The notes below the pieces were generated by a model that saw only the letters and a program-made list of their open reading frames with translations, was not told where the DNA came from and ran no database searches. Shown piece by piece: positions 1 through 5,354 of a DNA stretch of 10,803 nt. The position numbers and the translations under genes are program-made. Source of the stretch: an uncultured Collinsella sp. (GTDB lineage: Bacteria > Actinomycetota > Coriobacteriia > Coriobacteriales > Coriobacteriaceae); assembly GCA_900544425.1 (NCBI GenBank), contig UQUX01000059.1:1-10803 (forward strand), written 5' to 3'. Positions within the stretch are counted from its first letter, which is position 1. Each line of letters starts with the position of its first letter.

Positions 1-23
1 GAAGGCCACATTAAGTGGCCTTC
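1..23 (+). terminator. GGCCAC hairpin, copy 1 (possible terminator)
   Basis: A 9-bp perfect stem (GAAGGCCAC / GTGGCCTTC) with a 5-nt loop is followed by TTT. It could end transcription of a gene left of the window, but the T run is short. Sister hairpins at 5121-5143 and 5249-5271 keep the stem; the last has GGAGG paired with CCTCC where this one has GAAGG with CCTTC. That compensating pair change suggests the fold itself is conserved. Its role as a terminator is inferred. Confidence 0.5.
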
Positions 24-50
24 TTTGCGTGCGGAACTCGCGATGAACTT
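1..50 (+). repeat. Left copy of a 50-bp inverted repeat
   Basis: Read on the plus strand, these 50 bases match the minus strand of 5271-5222 at 47 of 50 positions. Two of the three differences are the compensating stem pair of the hairpin. The shared part continues past the hairpin through TTTGCGTGCGGAACTCGCG and stops being clear near base 50. The repeat may extend left of the window. The two copies enclose the whole surface-protein locus and both hairpin arrays. Bases 51-123 hold a small CGTCC-GGAA-GGACG stem-loop (61-74) and nothing else I can assign. Confidence 0.75.
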
Positions 51-123
51 CGTGCCCCGCCGTCCGGAAGGACGCCTCTTTATTGATGGGAGGCCTGATA
101 GGTCGATGGTTCCGTGCCCGGAT

Positions 124-460
124 GCGTCCAAAGTGGGACGGGCTTTCCGGATGGGCAGGCTTTCGAAAAATGCGTCCTGGAATTTGCCTTTGGAATGGGA
201 CGTAGTTTCCCGTTGAGGTGCTTTGCGGAAAGTGCATCCCACTCTGGGCGGTCGAAGTGGGACACACTTTCCCAAAGGCGCTCCAACGGGAAATTGCGTC
301 CCATTATTCGGTCAAGAAACGGGATGCATTTTCCCAATGAGAGCAAAACCGGAAAATGCATCCCACAATCAGCCCTCAAAGTGGGACGCCGTTTCCCGAT
401 GAGGCACTCGACGGAAAATACATCCCAGAAATGGCCTTTGAGCTGGGATAAGATTTCCGC
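124..460. repeat. Hairpin tandem array 1 (62-bp period)
   Basis: Six forward arms of the form GGGAYGCANTTTCCCA start at 135, 197, 259, 321, 383 and 445, exactly 62 bp apart. Between them lie inverted arms of the form CGGAAANTGCRTCCCA; their conserved GCRTCC cores start near 172, 234, 296, 358 and 420 and are also 62 bp apart. An out-of-phase degenerate arm lies at 124-129. Each forward arm can pair with the next inverted arm across a 12-14-nt loop; 321-334 with 350-364 is a perfect match. The sequences between arms are only loosely conserved. The period is not a multiple of three, so no repeated peptide is encoded, and short open frames across it are by-products. The same unit forms the array at 4758-5112. 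I do not recognise it as a named repeat family. Confidence 0.9.
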
Positions 461-476
461 GGCATCTCGGATTCTC

Positions 477-554
477 AAAAATGAGACACGCCGTTGGCGA
501 AAATGAGACACGTGATATCGGGCATCGGATGTATCATTTGCAAAAATGAGTCCA
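477..554 (+). repeat. Three AAAATGAGACACG direct repeats upstream of the surface gene
   Basis: AAAAATGAGACACG occurs at 477-490, AAAATGAGACACG at 500-512 and a partial copy, AAAAATGAG, at 542-550. They occupy the gap between array 1 and the surface-protein start. Spaced short copies like these could be regulator binding sites. They could also be the multiple terminal repeats of a decayed insertion sequence (IS21-type elements have several internal repeats at each end). No transposase is present. I see no convincing -35/-10 pair here; TATCAT at 532-537 is a weak -10 candidate. Confidence 0.55.
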
Positions 555-571
555 CTCCACTCGAGTAAAGC

Positions 572-575
572 GAGG
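572..575 (+). promoter_or_regulatory. Ribosome binding site fixing the surface-gene start
   Basis: GAGG, in the context AAAGCGAGG, lies 6 nt before the ATG at 582. The earlier in-frame ATG at 546 has no purine-rich sequence before it and would put 12 polar residues ahead of the signal peptide. The 582 start is therefore preferred. Confidence 0.65.
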
Positions 576-581
576 TCCCTC

Positions 582-986
582 ATGTACGTTCCACACCCCC
601 GTATCCGTAGGCTGTCGAAAATCCCGCTTGTTGGGACGGCGGCGCTTGCTGCGTTGATCGCCACGAGCGTCGCCTGCTTCACGGCCACGCCCCAGGTTGC
701 CCAGGCGGCAGACGCGCCCGCAATCACCGATATGACCGAGCAGGATTATCAAGCCCTGGGTCTGGGCACGAGCGAGGACATTCCGGCCGATACCGTTGGC
801 CCCTATTCCACTGATACCCCCACGACGTTTGCCACGCGCAGCGAGGTCTATATGGCAGCTAACGGTAGCCATGGCAATCGCTACACTCTGCGCGACAAGC
901 TCGAGAACGTCGAGCGCGGTGACATTGGCGGCAGCAGCAAACTCACCGATGGCTATGGAAGTGTGTGGGGCGCCGCAAAGTTCTGA
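582..986 (+). CDS. Secreted N-terminal fragment of the surface protein
   Basis: This is the only part of the broken gene with its own ribosome binding site and export signal. It encodes 134 residues. An Arg/Lys-rich start (PRIRRLSK) is followed by a hydrophobic core (LVGTAALAALIATSVACF) and a likely signal-peptidase site after AQA (AQA/ADAP). About 90 mature residues follow and end ...GAAKF at the TGA. The next codons (QNVNNFDTNSD) continue the same style of sequence, so the stop looks premature. The product would be a short secreted peptide without any anchor. It is probably a remnant rather than a functional protein, unless the TGA is read through. Confidence 0.6.
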   Translation: MYVPHPRIRRLSKIPLVGTAALAALIATSVACFTATPQVAQAADAPAITDMTEQDYQALGLGTSEDIPADTVGPYSTDTPTTFATRSEVYMAANGSHGNRYTLRDKLENVERGDIGGSSKLTDGYGSVWGAAKF

Positions 987-2081
987 CAAAACGTCAACAA
1001 CTTCGATACGAACAGCGATCTCTACAAGCATAGCGACTACGGTGGCGGCACCTGGTCGTACCTAAGCAACAATGAGTCCTCAACAGTACTCGCCAACGAC
1101 AACAACGGTTTCTCGGGCATTCACGCCACGAGTGTTGAGTTCTGCAGCGACGCCAGCACGGGCAAAAAGAGCCGCGTTGCCGAGCTCCGTGCCTACGGCG
1201 ACAGTTCCTCCACGACGATTGACGGCAAGTCATACGCCGGAAAGGTTGAGCTGGTCCTCTACTCGTTTAGCAACGGGCGCACGCGCACTCTCGACACACA
1301 CCTGCCGGTGACGGTCAACACTAATATGATGTACGAAGGCCGTTTTAAGTACCTGGATGCCGGTTACCTGCAAGAGCACGACGCCGTCTTTGATGTCGAG
1401 GCGGGCGATGTCGATGGCGACGGCGTCGACGAGCTTTTTGTCTACGCGGGCTGCTATGTCGACGAGAACGGCGTGCGCAAGGCTGTAGTCGACATGTATG
1501 ACTTGGAGGGCGGCAACTGGAAGCAAAGCGTCGTCAAGATCGATGCCGGTAACGCCGCGGACTACACCACGCACAACAAGGGCGGGAACGACTCCTGGAC
1601 GCAGCTTCAGTCAGCTCCTGTCGTTTCGCTAGCGGCCGGCGACCTCGATCGCGATTTTTGCGATGACCTCGCCATCGTGGTCTCGGCACCCTACGGCAAG
1701 AAGAATATTGATAAGTCGACGCATTGCGAGCTGTTTTCGTGGGATGCATCCAAGGGTGCGCTCGTCCATGTCGATGCTCTGGGCGACGCGGGCGCAATCT
1801 CCCTCTCCGCGAACGGCAAGACCATGGTCGCTGCGAATGCGACGTTCGGCACGTTTGCCGCCTACGATGAAGAAGGAAAGAAGACGGGTGAAACCGTCAC
1901 GGGCCTTATTCTTGCGGGCTATGACTGGCAACGCAGCGCTTTTGATTACGGCGCTTCTGACGGCAGCAAGGGGCTGTACGGCGCGCTGTACCGCTACGCG
2001 TATTTTGACTCGGAGTCTGGCGAGTTCAAGCTTTCCGATTGCAAGGAATACAGAGACGGCTCCTCGCCTCCTATGGGCTGA
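987..2081 (+). pseudogene. Middle fragment of the surface protein: VCBS/FG-GAP-like repeats
   Basis: This segment stays in the same frame as the N-terminal fragment and is open from directly after the TGA to the TGA at 2079-2081. It carries two Asp-rich calcium-binding-type loops, GDVDGDGVDELFVY near 1405 and GDLDRDFCDDLAIV near 1636, typical of VCBS/FG-GAP beta-propeller blades. The only possible internal start of note is GTG at 1308, which has no ribosome binding site. The end of the frame (YRDGSSPPMG) is out of character with what precedes it. In the -1 frame the sequence resumes as RLLASYGLMHVPNSAWK, which places the shift at about 2050-2065. It is unlikely to be translated independently. 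Confidence 0.7.
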
Positions 2082-4669
2082 TGCATGTGCCCAACAGCGC
2101 ATGGAAGGATAGCGCTCAGGATAAGCGCTATCCGTGCACCTTGGCGCCTATTGCCCTTGCCACTGCCAACCTTGACGGCCTGTCCGAGCAGCTGGCGGTC
2201 GACGAGGTGCTCGTGGGCGGCGATGTGTTCCGCGACTTTGCCTGCAACACGGCACAGAGCGGGGCTCAGGGCTTGGGGTCCATGGTCGGAACCATGAGCA
2301 TGAGCGGTCAGCAATACAACAGCAGCAACAAGCATGACCACAAGGGTATAGAGCAGGTGTGGATCAGCGACGTCAAGGCGGGCAGCGTCTCGGGTTCGGA
2401 CCGCTATAACGAGAGCTTTATCGCTGTGGTGGGCAAGCACCGCGACGAGGACCTGCGCAAGAACGATGACTACTATTGGATGACCGCCTCGCATTTTTCG
2501 CTCGACGAGAACGGAAAGGTGCGCCGCGGCGAGGAGCAGGTGATTAGCGAGAGCAACCGTCGCGGCACTACCTACGGCACATTTATCTCGCTCGCGCTGC
2601 CCGATGTCGACAACGACAGCGTCAAGATCACGTACAAGGACCGCTACAAGGTCTATACCAACCCGCGCGTGCTTGCCGTGCTGCAGGATGCGCCCTATGT
2701 TGAGGATCTGGAGCAGGCATACGGCTATCTGGTGTTGGGCGGCACGTCATACGGAGAGGAAAAGGGCACGGGGACATCCCAGGGCTATACCATTGGCGCC
2801 GAGTTGGGCGTTGCCGTCGAGGTGCAGACCGGTCCGCCCCTGGTCGCGATGAATGCTTCAGTCGATTTTGCCGCCGAGGGATGCTATGACTACCGGAGCG
2901 AGCGCACGGTCAGCGCAAGCGTAAGCTATGAGTCGCATGCCGGCGAGGGTGACAAGGCCGTGCTCTACACGATTCCGATGGTCTATTACGAGTATGAGAT
3001 CGAAAATGAGGAAACTGGTGGCAAGGGCGTGATGGCGGCGCCCGTGTCGCTCGGCGCGCAGACCTCGGTCGTTAATGTCGAGGCCTATGACCGCATTGCC
3101 AAACAGCACAATATGACGCCGCTCAGCTACTTTTTGACCAACCGGTCGGGAGAACCCGGAACCTATCAAACGACGCTCAACGGCGAGACTCCCGTTGGGG
3201 ATTCCTTTGGTCTGGGCAAGCCTGGCGTAACGCGCGCCTACACGCACGATGGGTTTAACGGCGCCGCCGCGCAGTCGGGGGCGAGCATTGAGCAGACCAT
3301 CGAAGTCGAGGAGGGCAAGGAGCAGGAGCTCGAGCTCGGCTTGACGCTGAACGGCAGCGTTGTCATGGGCGCGAAGCTCGCAAAGCACGAGTTGTTTGGC
3401 GGCCTGTGCTTTGGTGCCAACGCCGGCTTTACTACGGGTAACTCCTCGAGTGAATCGACCGAATACGGCGGCACCGTCGACAACCTGCCCGAGGCCGCGC
3501 AGGGCAAGTACGGTTTTGTGTGGCGTCTGGGTGTCAACGCGGTGGATGTCGACAAGTTCGAGGCAGACTCGGGCGACAAGCTCGGCACCAAGGACACCGA
3601 CCAGTTCTGGATCGTGGGCTATGACGTTAAGGACGTCGAGATGCCCGACGCGCCGGCCGTGACGGGCTTTACGGCAAACGCCGTCGATTCGACCAGCGTT
3701 ACGTTTAGCTGGGACGATGTACTCGCAAACAAGAGTGGCTTTAGCTACGGCGTGGGCATGCTGCAGAGCAATGCGGCGGATGCGGTCGTCAATAGCTGGA
3801 AGATTGCCGACAACACGAAGACCTCGCTCAAGTGGGATGGGCTGCAGCCCAATACGGAGTATCGATTCGCCATCGCCGCCGTTAAGAATGGATCCACGAC
3901 CGAAACAGGTATTCGCTCGGCAATCATCACGGTCAAGACCATGCCCGATGGCATGACGATGACCGTGAGCGGACCTGCGGCGGATGCTGCGGAGGGGTCG
4001 GATCTTGGATACGGCTCTTCGGTTGAGCGCACGGCGGGAAGCCGCCTGACGCTCTCGGCGATTGGCCATGTGAAGCAACTCGGTGCCGACGATAGCGAAA
4101 CAGGGCTGGCACCGACCTATATGTGGTACCGCAAGGGCCGCGGCGAGACAGAGTTTAAGCTCGTGGGTGCCGATGGCAACCTCGCGGCTGGAACGGCCTC
4201 AAAGCTCGAGATTGACCTGACCGCAGACGATGACGGTGCGCAGTATTACTGCCACGTGGGATACAACGACGTGGGCCTCGACACCGGCACGACGCTCGTG
4301 AATATCGAGGCCGAGGAGACGGCGCCCACAACGGTGAACGCCACCCCGATCCGCACGCGCCGCCTGTTCTCACAGGCAAGTGCGGGCGCCAAGAAGTTCC
4401 TGGACCATACGCTGGTAAACACCGCCGGCCCAACCGATTCCGAAGGCTCAAAGGACCCCGAGACTCCTGAGACCCCGACGAACCCGGACAAGCCCAAGTC
4501 CGACAACGGAGCTAAGACCGACACCAAGGTCAAGACTACGACCACAGCGAAGAACCTCGCAAACACCGGCGACCAAACATTCGCCCTAGTCGCCACCGCA
4601 GCAGCAGCGGGAGCAACGCTCGTAGTGATAGCCCTCATCATGCTGATCAAGCGCCGCAAGACCCACTAG
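2081..4669 (+). CDS. C-terminal fragment of the surface protein: Fn3, Ig-like, LANTG anchor
   Basis: This frame is open upstream to at least 2039. The first ATG is at 2081 and overlaps the preceding stop as TGATG. From there it would give 862 residues. It holds a third VCBS-like stretch (ATANLDGLSEQLAVDEVLVG), a long beta-rich stretch with alternating small polar residues (RTVSASVSYES; GNSSSESTEYGG), the Fn3-like domain, the Ig-like domain, and a linker rich in PETPETPTNPDKPK. The C terminus has LANTG (4556-4570), a hydrophobic segment (FALVATAAAAGATLVVIALIML) and KRRKTH. It has no signal peptide, so if made alone it would stay inside the cell. No ribosome binding site precedes the ATG. The coding sequence shows no further lesions. 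Confidence 0.65.
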   Translation: MHVPNSAWKDSAQDKRYPCTLAPIALATANLDGLSEQLAVDEVLVGGDVFRDFACNTAQSGAQGLGSMVGTMSMSGQQYNSSNKHDHKGIEQVWISDVKAGSVSGSDRYNESFIAVVGKHRDEDLRKNDDYYWMTASHFSLDENGKVRRGEEQVISESNRRGTTYGTFISLALPDVDNDSVKITYKDRYKVYTNPRVLAVLQDAPYVEDLEQAYGYLVLGGTSYGEEKGTGTSQGYTIGAELGVAVEVQTGPPLVAMNASVDFAAEGCYDYRSERTVSASVSYESHAGEGDKAVLYTIPMVYYEYEIENEETGGKGVMAAPVSLGAQTSVVNVEAYDRIAKQHNMTPLSYFLTNRSGEPGTYQTTLNGETPVGDSFGLGKPGVTRAYTHDGFNGAAAQSGASIEQTIEVEEGKEQELELGLTLNGSVVMGAKLAKHELFGGLCFGANAGFTTGNSSSESTEYGGTVDNLPEAAQGKYGFVWRLGVNAVDVDKFEADSGDKLGTKDTDQFWIVGYDVKDVEMPDAPAVTGFTANAVDSTSVTFSWDDVLANKSGFSYGVGMLQSNAADAVVNSWKIADNTKTSLKWDGLQPNTEYRFAIAAVKNGSTTETGIRSAIITVKTMPDGMTMTVSGPAADAAEGSDLGYGSSVERTAGSRLTLSAIGHVKQLGADDSETGLAPTYMWYRKGRGETEFKLVGADGNLAAGTASKLEIDLTADDDGAQYYCHVGYNDVGLDTGTTLVNIEAEETAPTTVNATPIRTRRLFSQASAGAKKFLDHTLVNTAGPTDSEGSKDPETPETPTNPDKPKSDNGAKTDTKVKTTTTAKNLANTGDQTFALVATAAAAGATLVVIALIMLIKRRKTH

Positions 4670-4695
4670 TAGCCAGTCGAACATATCGACAACCC

Positions 4696-4734
4696 AAAAA
4701 CCCGGGTAGCCAAAAAACAGGCCACCCGGGTTTT
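4696..4734 (+). terminator. Intrinsic terminator of the surface-protein gene
   Basis: An 11-bp stem, CCCGGGTAGCC (4701-4711) with GGCCACCCGGG (4720-4730), has one mismatch. AAAAA precedes it and TTTT follows it, so it could work in either direction. It lies 31 nt after the stop codon, as expected for the end of a single-gene transcript, and insulates the gene from array 2. Confidence 0.9.
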
Positions 4735-4757
4735 CTGTTGAGTGGAGACTCCGCAAG

Positions 4758-5112
4758 CGGAAACTGCATCCCACAATTAGCGCCCGGAACGGGACACATT
4801 TTCCGTCAAGCCCTCATCCGGAAAATCCATCCCAGTTTGAGCGCCCAGACCGGGACGCACTTTCCCAAAGGGTCCTCAACGGGAAACTGCGTCCCATAAT
4901 TTGGCCGAGAAATGGGATGAACTTTCCCAATGAGAGCCAACCGGAAACCACGTCCCAGAATCAGCCCCCAAAGTGGGACGCACTTTCCCAACGAGCCTCA
5001 ACCGGAAAATACATCCCGGAATCCAGCTGAATAGTGGGACACACTTTCCCAATCGGGTCCCAAGCGGAAACTGCATCCCATTCCAGACAAGAATTCCGGG
5101 ACACACTTTCCG
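4758..5112. repeat. Hairpin tandem array 2 (61-62-bp period)
   Basis: This is the same repeat as at 124-460. Forward arms GGGACRCACTTTCCCA start at 4791, 4852, 4914, 4975, 5036 and 5098 (spacings 61, 62, 61, 61, 62). Inverted arms CGGAAANTGCRTCCCA alternate with them; the first is at 4758-4773. The best stem pairs 4852-4866 with the inverted arm near 4880-4894 with a single mismatch. Copies here are closer to consensus than those of array 1. The array starts about 25 nt after the surface-gene terminator and runs directly into the GGCCAC hairpin at 5121. It encodes no repeated peptide; small frames such as those rich in GKCVP and GRxFP are by-products of the arms. Confidence 0.9.
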
Positions 5113-5120
5113 CAAACAAA

Positions 5121-5143
5121 GAAGGCCACATAACGTGGCCTTC
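5121..5143 (-). terminator. GGCCAC hairpin, copy 2 (possible minus-strand terminator)
   Basis: GAAGGCCAC / GTGGCCTTC forms a 9-bp perfect stem with a 5-nt loop. On the minus strand it is followed by TTTGTTTG, so it is a plausible second-line terminator for the minus-strand LTA-type gene. It also marks the outer edge of array 2, as the hairpin at 1-23 lies outside array 1. Between here and 5198 I see only a small ACGCCC / GGGCGT stem at 5181-5200. Confidence 0.55.
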
Positions 5144-5197
5144 AACTTATATATGTTCGGCGATACACCCAAGACAAGCCACGCCCCAACATCAGGG

Positions 5198-5327
5198 CGT
5201 CTGTCCAGGCGGAGGCATATAAGGTTCATCGCGAGTTCCGCACGCAAAGGAGGCCACTTAATGTGGCCTCCGTCTTGCGCAGGACTGTCCGAGCAGGGAA
5301 CCTTATATGCCTCCGCCCGGACAGACG
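5198..5327. repeat. 130-bp near-palindromic element with 30-bp inverted ends (MITE-like)
   Basis: The ends CGTCTGTCCAGGCGGAGG... (5198-5227) and ...CCTCCGCCCGGACAGACG (5298-5327) are inverted copies with one mismatch in 30. The 70 bases between them are partly self-complementary and centre on the GGAGGCCAC / GTGGCCTCC hairpin, so the whole element could fold into one long rod. It has no coding capacity. This shape fits a miniature inverted-repeat element or another short dispersed palindromic repeat. I see no clear flanking target duplication. It ends 27 nt before the stop of the minus-strand LTA-type gene, so that transcript would run into it. Confidence 0.7.
5222..5271 (-). repeat. Right copy of the 50-bp inverted repeat, with GGCCAC hairpin copy 3
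   Basis: On the minus strand this matches 1-50 at 47 of 50 positions. It contains the stem GGAGGCCAC (5249-5257) / GTGGCCTCC (5263-5271). On the minus strand the stem is followed by TTTGCG, so it could act as a weak terminator of the LTA-type gene. It lies inside the palindromic element, so the left copy at 1-50 may be the internal part of a second, diverged member of the same element family. Confidence 0.7.
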
Positions 5328-5354
5328 TTTCAGTTATGAACTCGCAGCTAGTCG

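Larger units (their letters stand above)
582..4669 (+). pseudogene. Large LPXTG-type surface protein with VCBS, Fn3 and Ig-like domains (disrupted)
   Basis: Reading through the two lesions gives a protein of about 1,360 residues. In order it has: a signal peptide (1-45); calcium-loop VCBS/FG-GAP-like repeats around residues 275 (DVDGDGVDEL), 350 (GDLDRDFCDDL) and 525; a long beta-rich region of unknown family (about 560-1020); a fibronectin-III-like domain (about 1021-1122, ending PNTEYRFAIAAVKNG...); an Ig-like domain (about 1123-1243, with DDDGAQYYCHV); a Pro/Thr/Lys-rich wall-spanning linker; and LANTG, a hydrophobic segment and KRRK. These features indicate export and covalent attachment to peptidoglycan by sortase. 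The substrate or ligand is unknown; Fn3 and Ig modules suggest adhesion (inference). Lesion 1 is TGA at 984-986, in frame, with coding sequence continuing on both sides; TGG to TGA is the simplest origin. Lesion 2 is a one-base loss near 2050-2065. The gene stands alone between two hairpin arrays and ends in a strong terminator. A sequencing error, especially at lesion 2, cannot be excluded. Confidence 0.85.

Noticed and set aside
80..727. Open frames across array 1, including a 215-residue minus-strand frame and a 130-residue plus-strand frame
   Set aside because: They consist mainly of translated hairpin arms in changing frames and lack ribosome binding sites. One overlaps the signal-peptide region of the surface gene.
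984..986. TGA as selenocysteine or as a reassigned tryptophan codon
   Set aside because: No SECIS-like stem-loop directly follows and the context is not a redox motif. Other genes in the window use TGA only as a stop (8743-8745) and encode Trp with TGG.
2031..2081. Programmed -1 ribosomal frameshift
   Set aside because: No X-XXY-YYZ slippery heptamer occurs in the overlap and no strong downstream pseudoknot is evident, so a simple one-base deletion is more likely.
582..4669. Phase variation by a site-specific invertase
   Set aside because: Inverted repeats exist, but no recombinase gene or recognised invertase site is in the window. Kept only as a recombination hypothesis in the findings.
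124..5112. CRISPR-like arrays
   Set aside because: The regular repeat period suggested it, but the repeated arms alternate in orientation, the segments between arms are themselves similar to one another, and no cas genes are present.
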